From positions 1 to 33,914 of the forward strand of contig CAKZKQ010000773.1 in the NCBI GenBank assembly GCA_937123825.1: a stretch of DNA of 33,914 nt, given 5' to 3'. Below the pieces are notes generated by a model, which worked only from the letters and a program-made list of their open reading frames with translations, searched no databases and was not told the DNA's origin. Of the stretch, positions 23,249 to 31,376 are shown one piece after another. The DNA is from an uncultured Pseudomonadota bacterium. Its GTDB lineage: Bacteria; Myxococcota_A; Bradymonadia; Bradymonadales; GCA-2716585. The translations under genes were made by a program, and so were the position numbers. The first letter of the stretch is position 1; each line of letters opens with the position of its first letter.

Positions 23249-25345
23249 GTGGGCAAGAAATCGTCTTCAGATACGGAATGGCAGGGCCTGATATGGCTCG
23301 GCATCTTTGGCCTGGTCTTTGGCGGACTCTCCTTCAGCATCCAAAGCAACATGCAAGAGGATCGGGACCTCATCGCCCAACTCGAAAATGAGCAGTACGT
23401 CCACGGCTCGGTCCCCAGCGACGCCAAAACCATCCCATCACTCTACTTCAAACAAGACGCCACCTACTGGTACGCCTGGCAGCTTGAAGAATACACCGAC
23501 GCTGACGGCGACACCCAGACGCGCGTCGTCGCCAGCAAAAGCGGCTTCATCCCCTTCACCATACGCTCCCACAAAGACGGCGACGTCGACCTCAAGACCA
23601 AACCCAAAGAACTCATCTACGACGAAAAGCGCTACTCTGTTCTGGAGCGGCGCCACCACGGCAAATACATCGACAAAGAAGAGATCATCGCCCCTGGAGA
23701 CCCGGACCTGACCATCCTGGGCCGCCCCGACGGCCCAGGCGTGATCAAATCAAGGCGCGTTGTCTACCGCGGCACCCCAAAGCGGTGGCGCGCCGACGCA
23801 CGCTGGGACGCCACCACCAGCCTCTTTGGTGGCCTGCTCTGCTGCATCGTCGCTGCGGCGCTCCTGGCATTCAGCATCCTACCCCTCATCGAGAAGGCCT
23901 GGGGTGAAGAGAAGCGGCGCCAGAACGCCGACGGCTCGGTCACCGTCTCACTGGGCGAATCACTGCGGCGGCTGTGCTCGCTCGACATTGATGAGATGGG
24001 CGCTGGACTCAGCAGCCAGGGCTGGCTCAGACACAGCTTCGCGCTCATCGCCACAGGCATCATGGGCGGCGCATGGACGCTGGGGCTTGTCGCCGCCGTG
24101 TCGGGCTTTGTCCCCGCCCTCTTTGGCATCAGCCCCTACAGCCAGGAAGGCGCCGTCCGGCAGGGCTTTGTCATTGTGGTCTTGATCGCCGCGCTGGGGG
24201 TCGCGGCCTACTGGGTCACCAAAGAAATCCGCGCCATCCTGAAGCTGCGCGTGCGCACCCGCGAAATCAACCACCTCTCGGACTTGATGCTCCAAACCCT
24301 CAGCCACATCAGCAAGCTGACCGGCGACCACAAAGACCCCACCTTCACCTGGAACACCGAGAACCTGAGGCTCGCCCAGGCCACCGCCGTGGTCCAACTG
24401 GCCCAGGGCAAATACAAAACGCTCACGCTGCGCTTCTCCACCACCCACACCAAGCGAGAGTTGATCGCCACGATGGGCCAGGAGGACGAAACCCTCGAAA
24501 ACCGCCCCCAACTGGAGTGCAAATGGGCCTTTGAGGCCGGCAGGTGGAAGCGCAGAGGCGCACCGCACACGTCCAGAGCGCAGCCCCACACCCAAATCGC
24601 CCGAGAACTGGTCCGCTGGCTCGACACACAGGGCGTCGGCGCCCGAGAGCGGGCCCAGACCGTCGCCAAAGGCTCCGCCGTCACCCTCCAGCGCCTCCGG
24701 GTTCAACACGAGCCCGCACAGCAGCGCGCCTCGGCGCCCCTGAAGTCTTTTGCCATCCTGGGGGTCGAACCCGTCGTCAAGCTCCCCCTGCATTGGCTCG
24801 GGCGCAACACCGGCAACATCGCCTACCTGACCATCAGCGCGCTGGTCGTGCTGGGGCCCATCATCGCGTCGCTCTGGCTCTTCTACACGAATGATGGGCA
24901 CTTTAATGAGTGGTTCCTGGCGCCCATGGCGGCCATCCCTGCGGCCGCCTTCTGGTTTCGCCCCCCGCAATTCTCCGCGCGTCGAAACCGCAAGGTCGAT
25001 CTGGGCAGCCCGACACTGAGTCTCAAAGATGACACGCTCTCGTTGGAGGACTCGGTCATCGATCTGTCGCGCCCCTTCCGGCTCAACCTCAGCCGCGAGC
25101 CACTCGAAGGCGTCCATGACAAAGCGCTGCTGGGCATCGAGGTGGTCCAGAGCGCCAAAGACGGCGGCGTCACCCGGCTGCGCTTTGCAGCGCTGGCCAA
25201 CACCGACCGCAATCTCCTTGGCCTGCCCGAACTGCGCCAGCGCGCCCCCATCGTCGAAGACACACCCCTGCGGGAGTGGCTGTGGCCCATGCTGCGCTTC
25301 CGCGCACAGCTCCACGGCTCACCGGTCGATTTTGAATTGACGTGA
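23249..25345 (+). CDS. Multi-pass membrane protein of unknown function
   Basis: 698 residues from a GTG start with GGAG six bases upstream. Hydrophobic segments occur at about residues 14-33 and 190-215, a pair at 262-292 and 305-325, and two more near 525-570. Between the first two lies a ~150-residue soluble domain (YWYAWQLEEYTDADGDTQTR), likely extracytoplasmic; 330-520 and the C-terminal 120 residues are probably cytoplasmic. I do not recognise a family. It follows the TPR gene on the same strand and converges on folE, with only nine bases between the stops. Confidence 0.75.
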   Translation: MGKKSSSDTEWQGLIWLGIFGLVFGGLSFSIQSNMQEDRDLIAQLENEQYVHGSVPSDAKTIPSLYFKQDATYWYAWQLEEYTDADGDTQTRVVASKSGFIPFTIRSHKDGDVDLKTKPKELIYDEKRYSVLERRHHGKYIDKEEIIAPGDPDLTILGRPDGPGVIKSRRVVYRGTPKRWRADARWDATTSLFGGLLCCIVAAALLAFSILPLIEKAWGEEKRRQNADGSVTVSLGESLRRLCSLDIDEMGAGLSSQGWLRHSFALIATGIMGGAWTLGLVAAVSGFVPALFGISPYSQEGAVRQGFVIVVLIAALGVAAYWVTKEIRAILKLRVRTREINHLSDLMLQTLSHISKLTGDHKDPTFTWNTENLRLAQATAVVQLAQGKYKTLTLRFSTTHTKRELIATMGQEDETLENRPQLECKWAFEAGRWKRRGAPHTSRAQPHTQIARELVRWLDTQGVGARERAQTVAKGSAVTLQRLRVQHEPAQQRASAPLKSFAILGVEPVVKLPLHWLGRNTGNIAYLTISALVVLGPIIASLWLFYTNDGHFNEWFLAPMAAIPAAAFWFRPPQFSARRNRKVDLGSPTLSLKDDTLSLEDSVIDLSRPFRLNLSREPLEGVHDKALLGIEVVQSAKDGGVTRLRFAALANTDRNLLGLPELRQRAPIVEDTPLREWLWPMLRFRAQLHGSPVDFELT

Positions 25346-25354
25346 AAGAAAACT

Positions 25355-25909
25355 TCAGCCCAGCAGCGAGAGCACTTCCTGGCGGCGCTCACCGTCGCGA
25401 AGCACGCCTCTGGCCGCAGTGCACACCAACTCCGCGGCCACCCTCTCACCGCGCATCTCCATGCACAAATGGCGAGCCGTGCTGCGCACATAGAGGCCCG
25501 CAGGGCTGAGCGCCTCTTCAATCAAGTCCGCCACCTGCTGCACCAACCGCTCCTGCACCTGTGGACGCTGCCCAAAGTACCTCACCACGCGCGCAAACGA
25601 CCCCACCCCACCAATGACGTCGCCAGGGATGTAGGCAATGTCAAAGGTCCCAAAGAACGGCAAAAAGTGGTGCGCGCACATCGAATAGAAGGGCAACGCG
25701 CGCAAAATCACCGGCTCGCCCTGCCCATCGTTGGGAAAGCGACTGATGGTCGGCACCGGCTCATGAAGTCCCCCAAAAAGCTCCGACCACAGCTTGGTGA
25801 CGCGCGCCGGCGTATTGCTCAACTGCTCATCGGATTCGATGTCGATCTTCAAACGCTCCAGGAGCTCTTCAAAAGTCGCCTGAGCGGCGTCCAAATCGGG
25901 TCGGGTCAT
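25355..25909 (-). CDS. folE: GTP cyclohydrolase I (variant active site)
   Basis: 184 residues from ATG 25909, close to the ~190 of Bacillus FolE. The T-fold signature is clear: FYSMCAHHFLPFFG, DIAYIPG, RPQVQERLVQQ and TARHLCMEMRGER. Zinc ligands C78, H81 and C149 are present, as are the catalytic-type histidines H80 and H147 and the GTP-guanine glutamate E120. Two substitutions are notable: the Glu of CEHH is Ala79, and the Ser-Lys of LSK(I/L)AR is Gly103-Ser104. FolE converts GTP to dihydroneopterin triphosphate for folate synthesis. Activity is likely but unproven. An in-frame GTG/ATG-type extension to 25948 is less plausible. Confidence 0.88.
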   Translation of the reverse strand: MTRPDLDAAQATFEELLERLKIDIESDEQLSNTPARVTKLWSELFGGLHEPVPTISRFPNDGQGEPVILRALPFYSMCAHHFLPFFGTFDIAYIPGDVIGGVGSFARVVRYFGQRPQVQERLVQQVADLIEEALSPAGLYVRSTARHLCMEMRGERVAAELVCTAARGVLRDGERRQEVLSLLG

Positions 25910-25950
25910 GGTCCATCCAAAGCAAGAGGCACGATCGCTTCGCTGCACCG

Positions 25951-25979
25951 ATTGATTATCAATGGACGCCAGATGTCAA
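25951..25979 (-). promoter_or_regulatory. folE promoter element with overlapping palindrome
   Basis: On the minus strand a perfect -35 TTGACA (25979-25974) is followed at 17 bases by ATCAAT (25956-25951). The palindrome ATTGAT-T-ATCAAT (25951-25963) covers the presumed -10, 42 bases before the folE start. Such TGATTATCA-type palindromes resemble half of a Fur/Zur-type box, so metal-responsive control is possible but speculative. The remaining 250 bases to 26229 show nothing else clear. Confidence 0.4.
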
Positions 25980-26229
25980 CCCACCCGACATCCTGCGCTC
26001 AAACGGATTGTCCCGATTTTGAGCCAGTCAGTCTTGGCATTGATCATTGAAAATCAGCGTTGCCCTTCATAACCTTCGGCCTGAAGACATCGACGGACCA
26101 GAACCCACACCCAGACACACGCGGCAGGATTCTCCACGGACTCAAAGCATCCGGCGAGCTCTGTGCGTCGAACTCTGTCCAATCGGGTCCATTGGCACCA
26201 GCGCGAGCACAGCACACAAAGGGGGCATC

Positions 26230-26539
26230 ATGCGCAACGACATCTCATACTTTGACGGCAAGAGGTTCAGCTACACCTACGAAAACGGCTGGGCGTTCAC
26301 CAACCTCTTTCACGGCGACCTGTAGGATCACGCGTGTGGAAGGCCGAGGCGTGCTTCGAGAAAAGATGACCGCCACCAAAGTCGGCCACGGACGCTTCAT
26401 CATCGCCTGGATCGACGACGAAATGGGCCCCATCACCCAATTCGTCGATTTTGAGGCCAACAAGCTTTGGTGCAGCGTCCATTACGAGGACAAAATGCAG
26501 ATCTGGGAGGCCCAGATCACCGAGTTTGAAGACGCCTGA
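26230..26539 (+). pseudogene. Frameshifted MoaF / phenolic-acid-decarboxylase-like calycin
   Basis: ATG 26230 has AAAGGGGG just upstream and opens a 31-residue peptide containing GKRFSYTYENGWAF, which ends in a TAG at 26323-26325. The adjacent +1 frame continues as RITRVEGRGVLREKMTAT, then GRFIIAWIDDEMGPITQFVD and a further ~28 residues to the TGA at 26537-26539. Joined, these make a ~100-residue protein with the F-x-Y-x-YENGW start, GRG loop and W-x-D-x-x-G-x-x-T strand of MoaF/phenolic acid decarboxylase calycins. A one-base deletion or two-base insertion at the TAG restores the frame. It is either a recent pseudogene or an assembly error. Confidence 0.65.
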
Positions 26540-26543
26540 CAAC

Positions 26544-26569
26544 CCAGGAGGGCTCTCATGCCTTCCTGG
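26544..26569. terminator. Hairpin between convergent genes
   Basis: CCAGGA(GG) and (CC)T-TCCTGG form a 6-8 bp stem in the 84-base gap between the frameshifted gene (plus) and ruvB (minus). It could end transcription from both sides, but no T-run follows, so the call is weak. Confidence 0.25.
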
Positions 26570-26623
26570 AGCGCCAACCGCCCCAAACAATGTCTGATGA
26601 AGAGCACAAGGCGCCATTCTGCG

Positions 26624-27661
26624 TCAGACCAATGAACCCTGATCATCGGGGATGGAGCCACCAGGGACCAGAAGGCCGAGGTGCTGGTAGGCACGGCGAG
26701 TGGCGATGCGACCGCGCGGGGTGCGCTGGATGAAGCCCTCCTGGAGGAGGTAGGGCTCGTAGACCTCTTCGAGCGTGTCGCGGTCTTCGCCGATGGCCGC
26801 AGAGAGGGTCGAGATGCCCACCGGGCCGCCGTCAAACTTCTGGGTCAGCGTGGTCAGGTAGAGGCGGTCCATGTAGTCAAAGCCAACCTGATCGATCTCC
26901 AGAAGCTCCAACGCCTCGGCCGACACCTCTTTGTTGATGACATCGACGTCTTCGACCAGCGCAAAGTCACGCACGCGGCGCAGCAGGCGGTTGGCGATGC
27001 GGGGTGTGCCACGGCTGCGGCGCGCCACTTCAAGCGCGCCCGAGCGGTCCATGCTCACCCCCAAGATGCCCGCAGAGCGCAGCACGATGTGGGTCAGGTC
27101 ATCGCTGTCGTAGTAGCGCATGCGCGCCACGTACCCAAAACGGGCCTGCATGGGCGCGGTCAAGAGGCCAGCGCGAGTGGTGGCGCCGACCAACGTGAAC
27201 TTGGGCAGTTGGAGCTTGATGCTGCGCGCGTGCGGCCCCTCTCCAATGACAATGTCGAACTCAAAGTCCTCCATCGCCGGATAGAGGGACTCCTCGATGA
27301 TGGGGTTGAGGCGGTGGATCTCGTCGATGAAGAGCACATCGTGCTCCTCCAAACCGCTAAGCAGCCCCGCCAGATCGCCCTTGCGCTCCAGGACCGGCCC
27401 CGAGGTCGTGTGCAGGTTCACGCCCCGCTCTTTGGCCATGATGTAGGCCAACGTCGTCTTGCCCAACCCCGGAGGGCCTGCAAACAAAATATGGTCGCAA
27501 TGCTCGCCGCGCATCCGCGCAGCCTTGAGCATCATTTTCAGGATCTTCTTCACCTTGGGTTGACCCACAAAGTCATCCAGATGGGAAGGCCTGATGGACG
27601 CCTCGTAAGACGCGTCCTCCTCTTGATTCAAAACCGGATTGATCTCTCCGCGATCCGTCAC
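26624..27661 (-). CDS. ruvB: Holliday junction branch migration helicase RuvB
   Basis: 345 residues. Starts MTDRGEINPV from GTG 27661, which has AGAGG eight bases upstream (a GTG three codons earlier is possible). It has the RuvB motifs in order: SIRPSHLDDFVGQ, Walker A GPPGLGKTTLAYIMA, Walker B VLFIDEIHRLN, sensor 1 LVGATTRAGLLT, the arginine-finger region QARFG and the C-terminal winged helix ending with GFIQRTPRGR. RuvB hexamers drive branch migration with RuvA; ruvA and ruvC are not adjacent here. The gene stands alone on the minus strand. Confidence 0.97.
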   Translation of the reverse strand: MTDRGEINPVLNQEEDASYEASIRPSHLDDFVGQPKVKKILKMMLKAARMRGEHCDHILFAGPPGLGKTTLAYIMAKERGVNLHTTSGPVLERKGDLAGLLSGLEEHDVLFIDEIHRLNPIIEESLYPAMEDFEFDIVIGEGPHARSIKLQLPKFTLVGATTRAGLLTAPMQARFGYVARMRYYDSDDLTHIVLRSAGILGVSMDRSGALEVARRSRGTPRIANRLLRRVRDFALVEDVDVINKEVSAEALELLEIDQVGFDYMDRLYLTTLTQKFDGGPVGISTLSAAIGEDRDTLEEVYEPYLLQEGFIQRTPRGRIATRRAYQHLGLLVPGGSIPDDQGSLV

Positions 27662-27732
27662 GCTGTGCACCTCTAACGTCCCTTGATTACGCTCTTGCCT
27701 CTATCGCCGTGCGCGCACCACTGCACAGATGA

Positions 27733-27760
27733 AGTCTAAAACCATCTGAACAGTTGTCAA
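27733..27760 (-). promoter_or_regulatory. Sigma70-like promoter for ruvB
   Basis: On the minus strand TTGACA (27760-27755), 16 bases, then TAGACT (27738-27733). The start would fall near 27726, giving a ~65-base leader. No LexA-type box is evident to my reading. Confidence 0.5.
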
Positions 27761-27825
27761 GAATATCCACAATCTCAATGGACAAAGCAGGCGAGCCAGT
27801 CGACGGCGCGCTTCGTGGGGAAAAC

Positions 27826-27854
27826 TTGACCCCAACCGGGGCGGCACCTATACG
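27826..27854 (+). promoter_or_regulatory. Sigma70-like promoter for the beta-barrel gene
   Basis: TTGACC (27826-27831), exactly 17 bases, then TATACG (27849-27854). The start near 27861 gives a ~125-base leader. Together with the opposing ruvB promoter it accounts for most of the 324-base divergent gap. Confidence 0.5.
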
Positions 27855-27909
27855 ACGATGTAGGTGGATGGACGTGGACGCCACACCCACCACCCAGCAG
27901 GGGAATATT

Positions 27910-27925
27910 GGCGTCGACCGACGCC
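27910..27925 (+). promoter_or_regulatory. Leader hairpin upstream of the beta-barrel gene
   Basis: GGCGTC-GACC-GACGCC is a perfect 6-bp stem with a 4-base loop in the predicted 5' leader, followed by CTTTG and a second small stem CACC/GGTG. It may affect stability or translation of the mRNA, as in many outer-membrane protein leaders. Confidence 0.3.
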
Positions 27926-27985
27926 CTTTGTCACCACGGACGGTGGCATGGGACACCGGCTCTTTTCTGAGATGAGGTCTCGAAC

Positions 27986-28915
27986 GTGATGCAGACAAAC
28001 GTACACGCTGCGCAGGGTCGCGCGGCGGGCACAACCCCCCTCTTGTTTGGATTGTCCATTGGCGCCGTGGCGGCGCTGATCCTACTGGCGGCCAGCCCGG
28101 CGCTGGGCCAGGGTCGCTTTGAAGGCGCCAGACCCATGGGCATGGCCTCGGCGTTCACCGCCAGCGCCAGCGGCAACGGGGCCCTCTACCACAACCCCGC
28201 CGGGGTTGGGACGATCTTCATGTATTCGGTCGAGGGCTCCTACCAGCTCTCACCCGACGGCTTCAACACGCTCAACGCCTCCATCGTCGACAGCAAGCTC
28301 AACCCCAAGCTGGCCGCAGGCGCGGCCTACAGCTATGAGTTCAACTCCGATGAGGACAACAACTTCACCGGCCACGACGCCAGGGTGGCGCTGGCCAGCC
28401 CCGTGGTCCCCGAGCGCCTGGTGCTGGGCGTGGGCGGGCGCTACCTGAGCTTTACGCAGGGCAAAGAAGACCTCCTGAGCGGCTTTACGCTCGATGTGGG
28501 CGCCACGCTGCGCATCGCCGATGGCTTCTTCATGGGCGTGTCGGGCAACAACCTCATTGACCCCTGCCAGGGCAACGACGCCGACTGCCCTGCGGTGGCG
28601 GCGCCGCGCAGCGTGGGCGGCGGGCTGGCCTTTGGCTCCAGCATTGGCTTCCTCATCAGCGCCGATGTCCGCGCCGACTTCAGCCCCGACGACGACGTGC
28701 GCATGATCTACGCAGGGGGCGCGGAGATCTTGCTGGCCCAGGTCCTGGCGCTGCGCGCTGGCTACCAATACCGCGACCTGGAGAAAGAGAACGTCCTGGG
28801 GGTCGGCGGCGGCATCAAGACCGACGCCGTTGGCATTGATGTGGGCTACCAGCGCCGCTTTGAAGCCAAGGAAGACATCCTCAACATCGCCCTCCAGCTC
28901 TATTTCTTCCTCTGA
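27986..28915 (+). CDS. Outer-membrane beta-barrel protein
   Basis: 309 residues; either GTG 27986 (GAGG eight bases upstream) or the ATG three bases later can start it. A signal peptide with hydrophobic core GAVAALILLAASPALG is followed by RPMGMASAFTASASGNGALY and HNPAG, the N-terminal pattern of PorV/UPF0164-type barrels. The rest alternates polar and hydrophobic residues in amphipathic strands (VEGSYQLS, GVGGRYLSF, LRAGYQYRD) and ends in ALQLYFFL, with a terminal aromatic-rich strand fit for BAM recognition. An extracellular-loop Cys pair (DPCQGNDADCPA) may form a disulfide. Substrate unknown. Confidence 0.8.
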   Translation: MMQTNVHAAQGRAAGTTPLLFGLSIGAVAALILLAASPALGQGRFEGARPMGMASAFTASASGNGALYHNPAGVGTIFMYSVEGSYQLSPDGFNTLNASIVDSKLNPKLAAGAAYSYEFNSDEDNNFTGHDARVALASPVVPERLVLGVGGRYLSFTQGKEDLLSGFTLDVGATLRIADGFFMGVSGNNLIDPCQGNDADCPAVAAPRSVGGGLAFGSSIGFLISADVRADFSPDDDVRMIYAGGAEILLAQVLALRAGYQYRDLEKENVLGVGGGIKTDAVGIDVGYQRRFEAKEDILNIALQLYFFL

Positions 28916-29174
28916 GAAGCCTTCTGACCACCTCGCTGCTGGCCCCACAAGACCGATCGGGCCATAAGCGGCCACCCCACCGACCGCTCTGAGCCCCCAC
29001 AAGTCAAACCACGGTCATCGGCACGCGTCCCCGCCTTCACAGTCCCCCTTTGCCACAATCCGATCCGATTTTGCTGGACTTCGACCGCGTTGTGCGCACC
29101 TTTGCAGGCGTTCCACGTGCCATGTTAAGAGTGTCCCAGCACATGTGGAGCACTGGACCCGCGCAGGAGACGAG

Positions 29175-30485
29175 ATGGCAGAAGAGATCCTCCTTGATTA
29201 TGTCGTCGATCAGCCCAACGTGCCGATCGACAACACCGAAACCGGCCTGAAGATCCTCTTGAAGGTCAACGCCAGCAACGCGCTTCGCCAGGGAGGCTCC
29301 TCGGCCCCCGCGCTGCGCAACCACCTGGCGCTCGTCCTGGACGTGTCGTCCTCGATGAAGAAAAACGAGCTTCGCGAGGTCAAGCAGGCCGCCAAGTCCT
29401 CCCTGGACAGGCTGCGCCCCGGCGACATCGTCTCTGTCATCGCCTTCCAGTCGGTGGTCTACAAGATCATCCCCGCCACCGTGCTGGAGAGCCCCGAGCA
29501 GATCGCCGCGCTCAAAGCTCGCCTGGACGTCATCGACTCCTACCAGGGCGGCGGCACGGACATGGAGCACGCCATCTCCAAGGCCGAAGAGCAGCTCCTG
29601 TCGGTCCCGGACGCGGACGTGGCCCGCAAGATGATCATCTTTACCGATGGTCAGGTCACCGGCATCGAGCAAAACTGCCTGCGCACCGCCGCCGAGGTCT
29701 CATCCCGCGGCACCTCCATTGACGCGCTGGGTTTTGGCCCCGAGTTTGACTACGCCTTCATGCAGAAGCTGGTGTCCTACTCCAACGGCTTTACCGAAAA
29801 GATCGATCGCACCGACGAGATCCAGGCGGTCTTTGCCAAACGCGTTGAGAACCTCACCAACGCCATCGCCAAGAACGTCAACCTCCACCTGACCTTCACG
29901 CCCAACGTGCGCGCCGGGCGCGGTTACCGCTACGCCCCCGAGATGAACTACCTGGGCAACGTGCGCCTGCCCGGCGAGGCCAGGACCATCTCCATTCCCA
30001 TCGGGACGTTGGAGAAGGACAAGGAGTACAGCTACCTCATCACCTGCACGGTGCCCAAGCACACCGGCAACATGCGCGTCATCAAGGCCGAGTTGGAGTA
30101 CGACATCCCCTCGATGGGCCTGGAGCGCGAGGTCTCGACCCAGTCGGTCGTCGTGACCTTCTCGGACGACCCCACCGCCACCAACCAGATCAACGGCGAG
30201 GTCGAGCGCGTCTTTGATGAGGTCGAGATCGGCCGCCTGGTTCAGGAGTTGGACAAGGCCACCAAGCGCGAGGATCACCGCCGCGCCTCGATCTTCTTCG
30301 ACATCCTGGCCAAGCGCTACGAAGAGCTGGGCGACGTCGACATGCAGCAGCACTACGTCGGACTCAAGGCCCGCTACGCCCAGGAGGGCAAGCTCAGCCA
30401 GGAGGACATGAACTACTCGCGTCACAAATCCACCCAGCGCCGCGACACCGCCGTGCAGCTGGTCGATGCTTCTGACCTGATCTGA
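29175..30485 (+). CDS. VWA-domain protein (first gene of the kinase cassette)
   Basis: 436 residues from ATG 29175, which has AGGAG five bases upstream. A complete MIDAS metal site is visible: D56-x-S58-x-S60 (DVSSS), T128 in GGGTDM and D158 in IIFTDG. No signal peptide or membrane segment is seen, so it is probably cytoplasmic. A beta-rich domain (about 235-340) and a helical C-terminal region with TPR-like features (residues ~345-405) follow. VWA-MIDAS domains bind partners through Mg2+, and bacterial ones often accompany Ser/Thr kinases (TerY-type triads, PpkA). The next gene, a FHA protein, begins 23 bases downstream. The 259-base gap before it shows no strong promoter. Confidence 0.85.
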   Translation: MAEEILLDYVVDQPNVPIDNTETGLKILLKVNASNALRQGGSSAPALRNHLALVLDVSSSMKKNELREVKQAAKSSLDRLRPGDIVSVIAFQSVVYKIIPATVLESPEQIAALKARLDVIDSYQGGGTDMEHAISKAEEQLLSVPDADVARKMIIFTDGQVTGIEQNCLRTAAEVSSRGTSIDALGFGPEFDYAFMQKLVSYSNGFTEKIDRTDEIQAVFAKRVENLTNAIAKNVNLHLTFTPNVRAGRGYRYAPEMNYLGNVRLPGEARTISIPIGTLEKDKEYSYLITCTVPKHTGNMRVIKAELEYDIPSMGLEREVSTQSVVVTFSDDPTATNQINGEVERVFDEVEIGRLVQELDKATKREDHRRASIFFDILAKRYEELGDVDMQQHYVGLKARYAQEGKLSQEDMNYSRHKSTQRRDTAVQLVDASDLI

Positions 30486-30508
30486 GCCTGCCTGGAGATT
30501 GTTGGACT

Positions 30509-31369
30509 ATGAAAATCTGCCCTGTGTGCGAAACCGAGAACAAACCCCAGGCAACCCACTGCGAGGTCTGCGGCGAGCGCCTTGAGCCGCCCGCTCCCGG
30601 CGAGGAGGTCTCCCCCGAGGAGAGCGTCGCGGCCCAGATCGCCGCCGCACCGGCCCCTGCGCCCGCTCCCGCCGCGCCTGCTGCCCCTGCCCCCGCCGCT
30701 GGCTTCTTCACCGACGAAGAGACCGCCGCTGCGCCCGCTGCCCAGGCCCCCGCGCCTGCCGCAGCCCCCAAGAAGAAAGGGATGGACGAGGCCCAGCTTG
30801 AGGCGGCCTTTGCCGAACTCAAGGCCAAGATGGACGGCGGCGGTGAACCCGCGCCTGCCCCGGCACCGGCCCCTGTGGCCCCTGCGCCGCCAGCTCCCGC
30901 GCCCGTCGCACCAGCCCCTGTGGCCGCAGCACCCGCGCCCCGGCCTGCCCCGGCACCCGCGCCCGCGCCGCGCCCGGCCCCCGCGCCTGCTCGCCCCGCG
31001 CCGCCGCCCAGAATCATCTCTTCGGGCATGCCCGACGCGCGGCTGGTCATCTACCAGAACAAGCAGCCGGCCTACACCCACCCGGTCGTCAACGATGAAA
31101 CCCTCATCGGGCGCTACGATGCCATCAGCGGCTCTGATCCTGACGTCGATTTGACCGAATTCGACGCCGACGCGCGCACCAGCCGTAAGCACGCGTACAT
31201 CTACAGACAGAACCGCAACTACTACCTTTACCCCGTCTCCAATGGCGGCACACAGCTCAACAACACCCTGCTCGACATGGGACAACGCAAAAAACTCAAG
31301 GACGGCGACATCATCATCCTCGCTGCCAGCCTTGCCATGAAGTTCCACATCGACACCGACGACGAGTAG
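30509..31369 (+). CDS. Zinc-ribbon / FHA-domain protein
   Basis: 286 residues. An N-terminal zinc ribbon has two CxxC pairs (CPVC at 4-7, CEVC at 18-21). An Ala/Pro-rich linker (about 45-170) is broken by one helical segment KKKGMDEAQLEAAFAELKAK. The C-terminal FHA domain (about 173-286) has the phosphothreonine-binding signature: GR (~201), then S-R-K-H (~226) and NGGTQLNN. FHA domains bind phosphothreonine, so this is the natural reader for the kinase encoded seven bases downstream. The linker's codon bias makes several long false open frames on both strands. Confidence 0.85.
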   Translation: MKICPVCETENKPQATHCEVCGERLEPPAPGEEVSPEESVAAQIAAAPAPAPAPAAPAAPAPAAGFFTDEETAAAPAAQAPAPAAAPKKKGMDEAQLEAAFAELKAKMDGGGEPAPAPAPAPVAPAPPAPAPVAPAPVAAAPAPRPAPAPAPAPRPAPAPARPAPPPRIISSGMPDARLVIYQNKQPAYTHPVVNDETLIGRYDAISGSDPDVDLTEFDADARTSRKHAYIYRQNRNYYLYPVSNGGTQLNNTLLDMGQRKKLKDGDIIILAASLAMKFHIDTDDE

Positions 31370-31376
31370 AACCCCA

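Noticed and set aside
29108..29125. Half-palindrome GTTCCACGTG resembling the Myxococcus parS
   Set aside because: The right half (CCATG) does not match, so the palindrome is broken.
30422..31348. Long minus-strand frame over the FHA gene
   Set aside because: Gly/Arg-rich translation of the Ala/Pro linker; no motif, while the plus strand has a zinc ribbon and FHA domain.
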